Shown here in pieces: positions 1 through 6,503 of a stretch of DNA of 28,009 nt. The first letter of the stretch is position 1, and each line of letters starts with the position of its first letter. The translations under genes were made by a program, and so were the position numbers. The stretch spans positions 1 through 28,009 of the forward strand of contig CABUVH010000008.1 of the NCBI GenBank assembly GCA_902494935.1. Direction: 5' to 3'. Below the pieces are notes generated by a model. That model was given only the letters and a program-made list of their open reading frames with translations, had not been told where the DNA came from and did no database searches. The DNA is from an uncultured Collinsella sp. Lineage in GTDB: Bacteria > Actinomycetota > Coriobacteriia > Coriobacteriales > Coriobacteriaceae.

Positions 1-207
1 GTTCTTTCGTCCTGCGGAGTGCGCTGGGAAGTTACCCCATGCGGACGGCTGCGGGGTCTTTGCTGCGCTCGAGCAAGCAACCCAACATATATATCTGAAT
101 TTGGATGTGGTGGGCGCTTGTTGCTGGTGGGGGCGTTGAGGCGCGAGTGACACTTTGGGGTGCGCGGAGCCCTGGGTTGGGTCGATGATTTGGGATGAGC
201 TTCTTAC

Positions 208-747
208 TTAGGTGAAGAGGGGCTTTATGGCTGAGAGGTAGTCTTTGGCTACGTCGGCTTTATCTGCTTGGAAATTGTGCCAGGCCCACCATTGGACCAT
301 TCCTACAAAGCTTGAGGCTATGTGGTGTAGTAGGAAGCTTCGGTCCATGGTGCCGGCGGGGCCTGAGGGGTCGACGGGCACGGTTTCGGCTGCTCGTGAC
401 ATGATGGTCTTGCGTAAGCAGTCGGCGAAGACGCGTGAGCCGGCGCCAGCTACCAGCGCTCGGACGCCTTGGCGACGTTCCCAGAGGTTGTTGAGGATAT
501 GCTCGACCTGCACGAGCGGATCATCGAGGGGCGTACCGTCATCGTCGAGGGCATGGGTGCAGATATCGCACACGAGCTCAGCGAGTAGGTCATCTTTGCT
601 CTTGAAGAGGCCGTAGAACGTGGCCCGACCCACATGGGCGCGAGCGATGATGTCACCGACGGTGATCTTGCCGTAGTCCTCTTCGCGCAGCAGCTCGGAG
701 AACGCCGCGACGATCGCAGCGCGGCTTTTGGCCTTGCGGGCATCCAT
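208..747 (-). CDS. TetR/AcrR family transcriptional regulator
   Basis: A 179-residue DNA-binding regulator. Residues about 8-50 form a typical TetR helix-turn-helix (ITVGDIIARAHVGRATFYGLF, with the GRATFY recognition-helix pattern); the rest is a helical ligand/dimer domain of the short TetR type. The reading frame stays open upstream to base 960, but that stretch overlaps the larC 3' end and is Arg-rich shadow sequence; the ATG at 747 opens the conserved TetR start and lies two bases after the larC stop codon, so the gene is probably translationally coupled to larC and is the last gene of a larB-larC-tetR operon. Ligand and targets cannot be read from the sequence; autoregulation through the palindrome at 2499-2532 in front of larB is a reasonable inference. 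Confidence 0.88.
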   Translation of the reverse strand: MDARKAKSRAAIVAAFSELLREEDYGKITVGDIIARAHVGRATFYGLFKSKDDLLAELVCDICTHALDDDGTPLDDPLVQVEHILNNLWERRQGVRALVAGAGSRVFADCLRKTIMSRAAETVPVDPSGPAGTMDRSFLLHHIASSFVGMVQWWAWHNFQADKADVAKDYLSAIKPLFT

Positions 748-749
748 GG

Positions 750-1661
750 CTATGCGTCTGCGTGAACGAGCAGGCAGCGGAGCGTACCGGAGCAACCCTC
801 GTAGGGGCGCTTGCCGGCGCCGTAGCCGACGGCTTCGATGCGGTAGCGTGAAGGCAGTTGGTCGGACGTGCGCAGCGCGGTGACGATGGCGGCGCCCGTG
901 GGCGTCACGAGCTCGCCGGCGACCGGTGCAGGCGTGAGGGCGATATCGCCCGCCTGGCACAGGTTGACGACAGCGGGGACGGGAATAGGCATGAGGCCGT
1001 GGGCGCAGCGAATGGTGCCGTGGCCCTCGGAGAGCGACTCGACCACGATGTCCTCAATACCCAGGTCGTCGAGGCAGATGGCGACAGAGCAGACGTCGAC
1101 GATGGAGTCGACGGCGCCCACCTCGTGAAACAGGACGGTGTCGGGCGTTTTGCCGTGAGCCTTGGCCTCGGCAGCAGCGAGTACGGAAAAAATGGCGAGG
1201 GCGCGACGCTTGGCGCCATCGCTTAGCTGCGAGCCGTCGATGATGGCGGTGACGTCTGCCAAAGAGCGGTGGTGATGGTGGTGGGCGTGATGATAGCCCT
1301 CGTGGCCATGGCCGTGGACCTCATGGTCATGGCCACGGCAGTGCTCGTGTCCGTGCTCGCCATGATCATGATGGTGGTGCTCGTGCGTGTGCTCGGCAGC
1401 TGCTTCATTGCCGTAGAGCCAGACCATATCGTGATCGTGGTTCTCGAGCTCCTCTGCAAGCTGGACATCGAAATCGCAGGCGTCGATGCCGTGCTTGTTT
1501 ACGCGCGTCACGGCGATCGAAAAGCCGTCGACCGGCAGCGTGGCGAGCTGTTCGTGCAGATGCTCCTCGCTGGCGCCCAGGTCGAGTAGGGCCGCGACGG
1601 TCATATCGCCGCTGATGCCCGAGGTGCCGTCGATGATAAGCGTATGCTGATGGTTGAACAT
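750..1661 (-). CDS. larC: LarC-type nickel insertion protein, N-terminal (LarC1) domain only
   Basis: Family role: LarC inserts nickel into the pyridinium bis-thiocarboxylate nucleotide to finish the nickel-pincer cofactor of lactate racemase-type enzymes. The start shows the family signature (IIDGTSGISGDMTVAALLDLG, residues about 9-29), followed by a His-rich metal-binding stretch at about 85-130 (runs such as HEHHHHDHGEHGHEH), then the conserved LADVTAIID and HEVGAVDSIVDVC motifs and the GYGAG end of the first domain. At 303 residues including the His insert it stops where LarC1 ends; full LarC proteins are around 420 residues with a LarC2 domain that binds CTP/Mn. No LarC2 follows: the next gene is tetR. 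An AAGGAG ribosome site overlaps the larB stop codon (10-base gap). LarE and LarA are not in the window. Confidence 0.87.
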   Translation of the reverse strand: MFNHQHTLIIDGTSGISGDMTVAALLDLGASEEHLHEQLATLPVDGFSIAVTRVNKHGIDACDFDVQLAEELENHDHDMVWLYGNEAAAEHTHEHHHHDHGEHGHEHCRGHDHEVHGHGHEGYHHAHHHHHRSLADVTAIIDGSQLSDGAKRRALAIFSVLAAAEAKAHGKTPDTVLFHEVGAVDSIVDVCSVAICLDDLGIEDIVVESLSEGHGTIRCAHGLMPIPVPAVVNLCQAGDIALTPAPVAGELVTPTGAAIVTALRTSDQLPSRYRIEAVGYGAGKRPYEGCSGTLRCLLVHADA

Positions 1662-1671
1662 GGAATGCTCC

Positions 1672-2454
1672 TTAACGGGCGCGGGGTGTACCGGCGCTCA
1701 GATGATTGATAAGACTTGCCTGGTAGGCGGCGCCAAAGCCGTTGTCGATATTGACGACCGAAACGCCGCTGGCGCAGGAGTTGAGCATGGCGAGCAGCGC
1801 GGCTACGCCACCAAAGCTCGCGCCGTAGCCCACGCTGGTGGGAACGGCGATGACCGGACAGCTCACCAGACCACCGATAACGCTCGCCAGCGCGCCCTCC
1901 ATGCCGGCGATGGCGATGACCACCTGTGCCTGGGCAAGTTCCTCGGCATGCGCGAGCAGGCGGTGCAGGCCGGCGACACCTACGTCGTAGAGGCGGTCGA
2001 CCTCGTTGCCATAGAACTCGGCCGTCAATGCGGCTTCCTCGGCGACGAGCAGGTCGCTCGTCCCGGCGCAGGCGACAACGATGCGTCCGTTGCCGGTAGG
2101 GGAGGGCTTGTCTCCCACGAGGGCGAGCTGTGCGTCCGGGACATATCCCAGGTCGATGCCGTTGCCGAGAAGCTCAGCGGTGCGCGCGGCTTTTTCGGCA
2201 TCCAGGCGCGTGACCAGGATGCGCTCCTGGCCGGCATCGCGCAGCGCTTTGATAATGGCGGCAATCTGCTCGGCGGTTTTACCGGCGCCGTAGACAACCT
2301 CGCCGGCTCCCTGGCGCACCCCGCGCGAAAGATCGAGCTGCGCAAAACCCAGATCGGCGGTTGGCGCCGTCTGGATGCGCGTGAGGGCGACTGCCGGGGC
2401 GACTGCTCCGCCGGCAACATCGCTCAGCAACTGCTCAAGATCTCGCTTATCCAT
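1672..2454 (-). CDS. larB: LarB, pyridinium-3,5-biscarboxylic acid mononucleotide synthase
   Basis: LarB carboxylates and hydrolyses nicotinic acid adenine dinucleotide in the first step of nickel-pincer cofactor synthesis. The 260-residue protein ends in a PurE/AIR-carboxylase-like domain with the diagnostic stretches IAGMEGALASVIGGLV, VIAVPTSVGYGASFGG and NIDNGFGA. The ATG at 2454 is chosen over an in-frame start at 2487 because a GAAGGGAA ribosome site sits just upstream of it and the family starts with a helical DLEQLLSDVAGG segment. It heads the larB-larC-tetR operon. The start region at 2499-2532 carries an 11-bp perfect inverted repeat overlapping a possible -10 box (TATAGT, minus strand, 2531-2536), suggesting repressor control. 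Confidence 0.92.
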   Translation of the reverse strand: MDKRDLEQLLSDVAGGAVAPAVALTRIQTAPTADLGFAQLDLSRGVRQGAGEVVYGAGKTAEQIAAIIKALRDAGQERILVTRLDAEKAARTAELLGNGIDLGYVPDAQLALVGDKPSPTGNGRIVVACAGTSDLLVAEEAALTAEFYGNEVDRLYDVGVAGLHRLLAHAEELAQAQVVIAIAGMEGALASVIGGLVSCPVIAVPTSVGYGASFGGVAALLAMLNSCASGVSVVNIDNGFGAAYQASLINHLSAGTPRAR

Positions 2455-2498
2455 ATATGTTCCCTTCGACGGCGCAAAGTCTAGCACTCAAAGGGTAT

Positions 2499-2532
2499 GT
2501 TTCCGAACACTAAGACAAAATTGTTCGGAAAC
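2499..2532 (-). promoter_or_regulatory. Perfect inverted repeat in the larB promoter region (candidate TetR operator)
   Basis: GTTTCCGAACA (2499-2509) and TGTTCGGAAAC (2522-2532) are exact reverse complements separated by 12 bases. Each arm also contains a TTCnGAA core. On the minus strand the arm nearest serB overlaps a possible -10 box TATAGT (2531-2536), so a bound repressor would cover the transcription start of larB. The TetR gene at the end of the same operon is the obvious candidate binder; this link is inference. Confidence 0.5.
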
Positions 2533-2568
2533 TATAGGACAGACTGATTCAATTGTTAGACGGATCGG

Positions 2569-3204
2569 CTAGTCGCGCAGGATGATGTCCATGGCGAGCA
2601 TCAGGTTGCGCTCGTCGATGGCAAACGGGGCGGCTTCGCGCGTCTTGGGCTTGGCGCAAAACGCGATGCCCGTGCCCGCGGCCTGAATCATGGGGATGTC
2701 GTTGGCGCCGTCGCCGATTGCCACGGTGTGTGCCATGTCGACACCGCACTCAACTGCCCAATCCAACAGCTGGATGAGCTTGGATTCCTTGGTCACAATG
2801 TTTGCCGCCAGCTTGCCGGTGAGCCTGTCGTCCACGACCTCCAGGCGGTTAGCGAGGCAAAAGTCGATGCCCGCGGCGGCCACGATCTTGTCGGCGACCT
2901 CGTGGAAGCCACCGCTTACCACGCCGACCTTCCAGCCCTTGCAGTGCGCCGATCGCACAAGCTCCAACGCGCCGGGGGTAAACGTCACGCGCGCAAAGGT
3001 GCGTTCGAACACGCTCTCATCCAGGCCGGCAAGCAGCCCCACGCGCTCCTCGAGCGCCTGCTTAAAGTCGAGCTCGCCGCGCATGGCGCGTTCGGTGATC
3101 TGTGCAACTTGCTCGCCCACGCCGGCCTCCTCGCCCAACAGGTCGATGACTTCTTGGTTGATGAGCGTGGAGTCGATATCCATAACGATGAGGCGTGCGG
3201 TCAT
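2569..3204 (-). CDS. serB: Phosphoserine phosphatase SerB
   Basis: HAD-superfamily hydrolase removing phosphate from O-phosphoserine in the last step of serine synthesis; cytoplasmic. The 211-residue protein shows motif I MDIDST (Asp9 nucleophile and Asp11), the cap region with EVIDLLGEEAGVGE and ITERAMRGELDF, motif II VVSGGFHEV, and the metal-binding motif AIGDGANDIPMI, in the order typical of SerB. The ATG at 3204 follows a GGAAAGG ribosome site and opens directly on the motif I strand; an earlier in-frame start at 3249 has no such support. It is transcribed divergently from aspS and points toward larB, with a 114-base gap to the larB start. Confidence 0.93.
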   Translation of the reverse strand: MTARLIVMDIDSTLINQEVIDLLGEEAGVGEQVAQITERAMRGELDFKQALEERVGLLAGLDESVFERTFARVTFTPGALELVRSAHCKGWKVGVVSGGFHEVADKIVAAAGIDFCLANRLEVVDDRLTGKLAANIVTKESKLIQLLDWAVECGVDMAHTVAIGDGANDIPMIQAAGTGIAFCAKPKTREAAPFAIDERNLMLAMDIILRD

Positions 3205-3361
3205 GACGGGCCTTTCCGAGTGCGGTTGTATTGGGGCACATTGTCGCACGCGGCGCGCCTTGGCGACGGTCAGGCCGCGTCAATTGTTTCGTCTCCGTCA
3301 AGTCTTTGGGCAAGAGCTACTTTTTCGCGGCACATCGACGCGGGTGCGATAAGATAGAACG

Positions 3362-3445
3362 CCATGTCTGGCTGCGCGGTTTACGCAGGCTGGGCAAATC
3401 TGTACGACGCCGCCCGGAACGACACGGGGCGGCACAGATCCATAA
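3362..3445 (+). promoter_or_regulatory. Structured aspS leader with two hairpins
   Basis: A possible -10 (GATAAGAT, 3348-3355) would start a leader of about 100 nucleotides. Within it, CTGCG/CGCAG can form a small stem at about 3372-3388, and a larger one pairs ATCTGT (3398-3403) with ACAGAT (3434-3439) and GCCGCCC (3409-3415) with GGGCGGC (3427-3433), leaving a 5-base bulge on the left side. The larger hairpin ends only six bases before the AAAGGAGG ribosome site. No T-box sequence (AGGGTGGNACCGCG) is present. Regulatory role is inferred; the pairing itself is read from the sequence. Confidence 0.4.
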
Positions 3446-3460
3446 AGGAGGATCACTGGT

Positions 3461-5248
3461 ATGAGCCAGACCCGTCCCATCGATGAGCATTCCATGCACA
3501 CCCGTACCTGCGGCGAGCTTCGCTTCGAGAACGTGGGCGAAGAGGTCACCCTCACCGGTTGGGTGAGCCGTCGTCGCGATCACGGCGGCCTTATCTTCTG
3601 CGACCTTCGCGACCGCGAGGGCATCACGCAGCTCACCTTCGACCCCGAGCACTCCGACGGCGATGCCTTTAAGATCGCCGAGACTATGCGTCCCGAGTGG
3701 CCCATCAAGATTCACGGCGTCGTGCGCGCCCGTGGCGAGGAGACCACCAACACCAAGCTCGCGACCGGCGAGATCGAGGTCCTGACCGACCACGCCGAGG
3801 TGCTCAACACGTCCGTCACCCCGCCGTTTCAGATCGAGGACGGCATCGAGACCAGCGAGGACACCCGCCTGCGCTATCGCTATCTGGACCTCCGCCGTCC
3901 CGAGATGATGGCCAACCTCAAGCTGCGCTCCGACTTCACCTTTGCCATTCGCGAGGCGCTGCACAACCGTGAGTTCATGGAGGTCGAGACGCCCTCCCTG
4001 TTTAAGTCCACGCCCGAGGGCGCTCGAGACTTCATCGTTCCCAGCCGTATCCAGCCGGGTAACTTCTACGCCCTGCCGCAGTCCCCGCAGCTCCTGAAGC
4101 AGCTGCTCATGGTCGGTGGCGTTGAGCGCTACTACCAGGTCGCCAAGTGCTTCCGCGACGAGGACCTGCGTGCCGACCGTCAGCCCGAGTTCACCCAGGT
4201 CGATATCGAGATGTCCTTCGTGGACCAGAACGACGTTATGAGTGCGCTCGAAGAGGTCCTGGCCGATGCCTTCGGCCGCATGGGCGTCGAGATGCCCACG
4301 CCGCTGCGTCGCATGAACTACTGGGAGGCCATGGACACCTATGGCTCCGACAAGCCCGATACCCGCTATGGCATGCACCTGATCGACCTGACCGACATCT
4401 TTGCCAACTCCAAGTTCAAGGTCTTTGCGACCGCCGCAAACGAGGAGGGCTCTGTCGTCAAGGCCATCAACGCCAAGGGCGCCGGCGCCTGGGCACGTGC
4501 CAAGATCGATAAGCTCGCCGGCGTGGCCTCCACGTTTGGCGCCAAGGGCCTGGCCTGGATCGCCTTCCGTGAGGACGGCTCCATCAACAGCCCCATCGTC
4601 AAGTTCTTCTCGGACGAGGAGATGGCGGCTCTGCGCGAGCGCATGGACGTCGAGCCTGGCGACCTCGTGATGTTCGCCGCCGGCCCGCGCCTGCTCTCTG
4701 ACGAGATCCTGGGCGGCATGCGTTCCCACATGGCCAACGCACTCGAGATCAAGCGTGAGGGCCACGACTTCCTGTGGGTCGTCAACTTCCCGCTGTTCCA
4801 CTGGGATGAGGACCGCAAGGCCTACGCTGCCGAGCATCAGCCCTTCACGCTGCCGACCGAGACCGACATCGCCAAGATCGAGGCCGACCCGCTGGCGGCC
4901 GGTTCCTGCACCTACGACTTTGTCATGGACGGCTTTGAGGCCGGCGGCGGCGGTATGCGTATCCACAACGCCGAGATGCAGATGTCTATGCTCAAGCTCC
5001 TGGGCTTCACCGAGGAGCGAGCCGAGTCGCAGTTCGGCTTCCTCATGGAGGCGCTCAAGTTTGGTGCACCCCCGATGGGTGGTTTTGCTCTGGGCCTGGA
5101 CCGCGTGTGCATGCTGCTCACCGGTTCCGACTCCATCCGCGACGTCATGGCGTTCCCCAAGACGGCCAGCGGCTCCGACCTTATGTCGGGTGCTCCTAGT
5201 GCCGTTTCCGGCGCCCAGCTCAAGGACGTCAGCCTGCGCCTGATGTAG
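3461..5248 (+). CDS. aspS: Aspartyl-tRNA synthetase AspS
   Basis: Class II synthetase charging tRNA-Asp in the cytoplasm. The 595 residues follow the bacterial AspRS layout: an N-terminal OB anticodon-binding domain (VTLTGWVSRRRDHGGLIF), class II motif 1 region (METPSLFKSTPEGARDF), motif 2 (FRDEDLRADRQPEFTQ), the bacterial GAD insertion in the middle (about residues 290-430) and motif 3 (GFALGLDRVCMLL). The ATG at 3461 is preceded by a near-ideal AAAGGAGG ribosome site; a second ATG at 3494 matches where many homologues begin but lacks one. The gene stands alone between its leader and a strong terminator at 5272-5306. Whether it is discriminating or also charges tRNA-Asn cannot be decided from this window. 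Confidence 0.97.
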   Translation: MSQTRPIDEHSMHTRTCGELRFENVGEEVTLTGWVSRRRDHGGLIFCDLRDREGITQLTFDPEHSDGDAFKIAETMRPEWPIKIHGVVRARGEETTNTKLATGEIEVLTDHAEVLNTSVTPPFQIEDGIETSEDTRLRYRYLDLRRPEMMANLKLRSDFTFAIREALHNREFMEVETPSLFKSTPEGARDFIVPSRIQPGNFYALPQSPQLLKQLLMVGGVERYYQVAKCFRDEDLRADRQPEFTQVDIEMSFVDQNDVMSALEEVLADAFGRMGVEMPTPLRRMNYWEAMDTYGSDKPDTRYGMHLIDLTDIFANSKFKVFATAANEEGSVVKAINAKGAGAWARAKIDKLAGVASTFGAKGLAWIAFREDGSINSPIVKFFSDEEMAALRERMDVEPGDLVMFAAGPRLLSDEILGGMRSHMANALEIKREGHDFLWVVNFPLFHWDEDRKAYAAEHQPFTLPTETDIAKIEADPLAAGSCTYDFVMDGFEAGGGGMRIHNAEMQMSMLKLLGFTEERAESQFGFLMEALKFGAPPMGGFALGLDRVCMLLTGSDSIRDVMAFPKTASGSDLMSGAPSAVSGAQLKDVSLRLM

Positions 5249-5271
5249 GCGAGCGGCTACCTATTGCCAGC

Positions 5272-5306
5272 AACGAGGGAAGGACGTGTGCCTTCCCTCG
5301 TTTTTT
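5272..5306 (+). terminator. Rho-independent terminator of aspS
   Basis: AACGAGGGAAGG (5272-5283) pairs perfectly with CCTTCCCTCGTT (5291-5302) around a 7-base loop and runs into a T tract ending at 5306. It lies 24 bases after the aspS stop codon. Confidence 0.93.
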
Positions 5307-5391
5307 GTGAGACGGGGGTGCGCCGGTAACGTACAATAACTACCACGTGGCTGGGTTTGCCGGCCGAATGTGCGATGTCGTGGGAGGGGAC

Positions 5392-5640
5392 ATGGTCGAG
5401 TTTACGAAGACGATTAAAGATCCGTTGGGACTGCATGCCCGCCCGGTTGCGCTGCTCTATGACATCATTGCCAAGCATCGTAGCGACGTGTCGGTCAGCA
5501 TCGGCGACCGCCACACGGATGGCCGCGATGTTATGGGCCTCATGGCTCTCTACGGCGAGTGCGGCGAGAGCGTCGTCTTCCGCGTTTCGGGCGTAGACGA
5601 GGCTTCCTGCGTTACGTCGATCAGAAACCTCTCGCTCTAA
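5392..5640 (+). CDS. HPr-like phosphocarrier protein with Asp at position 46
   Basis: An 82-residue member of the HPr family, the small carrier that passes phosphate from enzyme I to sugar-specific PTS enzymes. The active-site motif GLHARP is intact with His15 as the phosphate-accepting residue. The segment that normally reads like KSIMGVMSL, with the regulatory Ser46, reads RDVMGLMAL here, placing Asp at residue 46; HPr kinase could not phosphorylate it, and the acidic side chain resembles the phosphorylated state. The ATG at 5392 follows GGGAGGGG; an upstream in-frame extension to 5347 is not HPr-like. A possible -10 TACAAT lies at 5332-5337. It sits alone between two terminators, with no other PTS gene in view, so it may be the general HPr or a paralogue. 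Confidence 0.88.
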   Translation: MVEFTKTIKDPLGLHARPVALLYDIIAKHRSDVSVSIGDRHTDGRDVMGLMALYGECGESVVFRVSGVDEASCVTSIRNLSL

Positions 5641-5643
5641 CCT

Positions 5644-5677
5644 CAACAATGTGACAAGGGGACAGTCCCCTTTGTTG
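5644..5677 (+). repeat. Short palindromic repeat-like hairpin with GGGGACAGTCCCC core
   Basis: AAGGGGAC (5656-5663) and GTCCCCTT (5665-5672) form a perfect stem around a central A, flanked by CAACA (5644-5648) and TGTTG (5673-5677), which can extend the pairing. The tight loop and lack of a good T tract make it a poor terminator, and a proper terminator follows at 5696. The sequence resembles intergenic REP-type palindromes that occur in many copies in other genomes; only one copy is seen here. Confidence 0.45.
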
Positions 5678-5695
5678 CATAAATTGGTATGACAA

Positions 5696-5736
5696 GGCAC
5701 CGCAAAGAGATGGTCTTTGCGGTGCCTCTTTTGTTT
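5696..5736 (+). terminator. Rho-independent terminator after the HPr gene
   Basis: GGCACCGCAAAGA (5696-5708) pairs perfectly with TCTTTGCGGTGCC (5714-5726) around a 5-base loop, followed by a T-rich tract to 5736. It separates the HPr gene from the iron-uptake genes. Confidence 0.92.
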
Positions 5737-5779
5737 CATATAGGAAACTTTTTCGAAATCTGAATAGGGACCCTTTCCA

Positions 5780-5833
5780 AAAAGTTAACCACGTGCTAGT
5801 TTACTAAAGCGAACATAGACGTGGTTAACTTTT
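5780..5833. promoter_or_regulatory. 15-bp perfect inverted repeat upstream of feoA (candidate iron-regulator operator)
   Basis: AAAAGTTAACCACGT (5780-5794) and ACGTGGTTAACTTTT (5819-5833) are exact reverse complements with a 24-base spacer, ending about 42 bases before the first feoA start. The 10-mer GTGGTTAACT from the right arm recurs at 8983-8992 in front of the FeoB-associated gene, pointing to a shared regulator. Which family binds (DtxR, Fur or other) cannot be read from the sequence. Confidence 0.55.
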
Positions 5834-5875
5834 ATCGCGTCGATGTTGAGGACGAACTGACGTTAGGAGCCACTC

Positions 5876-6118
5876 ATGTCTTGCGGACCGCAGATGCCGG
5901 CCATGCCGCTTTCGATGGTAAAAGCGGGCGAAACCGTGCGCGTGTCTCGTGTAAAGGGCAATGAGGACATGAAACACCACCTCAAGGACCTCGGTTTTGT
6001 CGAGGGCAACGAAATCCACGTGGTGAGCTCGAGTGGCGCCAATATCATCGTCACGGTGCTGGGCGCACGCTTTGGCATCGATTCCAAGGTCGCCATGCAC
6101 ATCATGACCGTCGGTTAG
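5876..6118 (+). CDS. feoA: FeoA family ferrous iron transport protein (first copy)
   Basis: An 80-residue SH3-like FeoA protein, the small cytoplasmic partner of the FeoB Fe(II) permease. After a short MSCGPQMPAM lead the FeoA core begins at about residue 10 (MPLSMVKAGETVRVSRVKG), with the HHLKDLGFVEGNEIHVVSS stretch and the closing strand ARFGIDSKVAMHIMTV typical of the family. The ATG at 5876 follows TAGGAG. It is the first of four iron-uptake genes, followed 40 bases later by a second, clearly different FeoA. Two FeoA proteins upstream of one FeoB is a recurrent arrangement in anaerobes; the division of labour is unknown. Expression is likely metal-controlled through the inverted repeat at 5780-5833. 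Confidence 0.92.
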   Translation: MSCGPQMPAMPLSMVKAGETVRVSRVKGNEDMKHHLKDLGFVEGNEIHVVSSSGANIIVTVLGARFGIDSKVAMHIMTVG

Positions 6119-6158
6119 TCGACGGTATTTCTGTACGCACTGAAAGGGGGACAAGTAA

Positions 6159-6380
6159 ATGAAGACGTTGGGTGACGTTAAGGTGGGCGAGAGCTCCACC
6201 ATCGTCAAGCTTCACGGTGAGGGTGCGCTTCGCCGCCACCTTATGGACCTGGGGCTCATCAAGGGCACTTCGTTCAAGGTCGTGAAGGTTGCACCGCTCG
6301 GTGATCCGGTCGAGATCAACGTGCGCGGCTACGAGCTTTCCATCCGCAAGGAGGAGGCGGCCGTCGTCGAGGTCCAGTAA
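6159..6380 (+). CDS. feoA: FeoA family ferrous iron transport protein (second copy)
   Basis: A 73-residue FeoA-domain protein starting directly on the core fold (MKTLGDVKVGESSTIVKLHG), with the RRHLMDLGLIKGTSFKVVKVAPLGDPVEI stretch that is the family hallmark and the closing RGYELSIRKEEAAVVEV. It is closer to the classical FeoA pattern (LGDPVEI) than the first copy at 5876. A GAAAGGGGG ribosome site precedes the ATG. It is followed by a 123-base gap that holds a DtxR-like palindrome and a possible promoter before feoB, so feoB may have a second start of transcription in addition to read-through from the feoA genes. Confidence 0.93.
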   Translation: MKTLGDVKVGESSTIVKLHGEGALRRHLMDLGLIKGTSFKVVKVAPLGDPVEINVRGYELSIRKEEAAVVEVQ

Positions 6381-6408
6381 GGGCCCGAGGCGTATATTTC
6401 TGCAGATA

Positions 6409-6428
6409 AAGTTAGGTTTTTCTAACTT
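6409..6428. promoter_or_regulatory. DtxR-like palindrome before feoB
   Basis: AAGTTAG (6409-6415) and CTAACTT (6422-6428) form an inverted repeat with a 6-base T-rich spacer; TTAGG followed by CTAA half-sites are characteristic of DtxR/IdeR-type metal-repressor boxes. It overlaps the -35 of the possible feoB promoter at 6427-6454. Confidence 0.5.
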
Positions 6429-6454
6429 GATGCTGCAACTTTGAAGCACATTAT
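6427..6454 (+). promoter_or_regulatory. Possible feoB promoter
   Basis: TTGATG (6427-6432) and CATTAT (6449-6454) are separated by 16 bases and each match four of six consensus positions. The DtxR-like palindrome abuts the -35. Transcription would start near 6461, giving a leader of about 40 nucleotides to the feoB ATG. Confidence 0.35.
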
Positions 6455-6503
6455 CCAGCCTGCGCGGAGAAAGCAGCGCAGGCACACAAGGAAGAAGGAT
6501 TGA

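Noticed and set aside
1..207. Possible partial gene at the left edge
   Set aside because: Plus-strand frames are broken by stops and the open minus-strand frames show no start, ribosome site or recognisable motif.
748..960. N-terminal extension of the TetR protein, or a LarC-TetR frameshift fusion
   Set aside because: The extra residues are Arg-rich out-of-frame larC sequence. The TetR ATG two bases after the larC stop gives a normal family start; I see no slippery sequence that I could support.
3250..3460. T-box riboswitch before aspS
   Set aside because: There is no T-box core sequence and the leader is too short for a standard T-box, although hairpins are present.
3317..4966. 549-residue open frame on the minus strand opposite aspS
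   Set aside because: It is the antisense shadow of a GC-rich coding region: Gly/Val/His-rich, no family motifs, and fully covered by well-supported AspRS sequence. The same applies to long minus-strand frames opposite feoB (6645-8882), uxaC (10838-12352), uxaB (12512-13507), uxaA (13982-15592), the symporter (15777-17510), the PME fusion (19245-21152) and the OYE-type gene (25935-27848).
5343..5350. CCACGTGG palindrome near the HPr transcription start
   Set aside because: Eight-base palindromes are common by chance and there is no second copy to support an operator.
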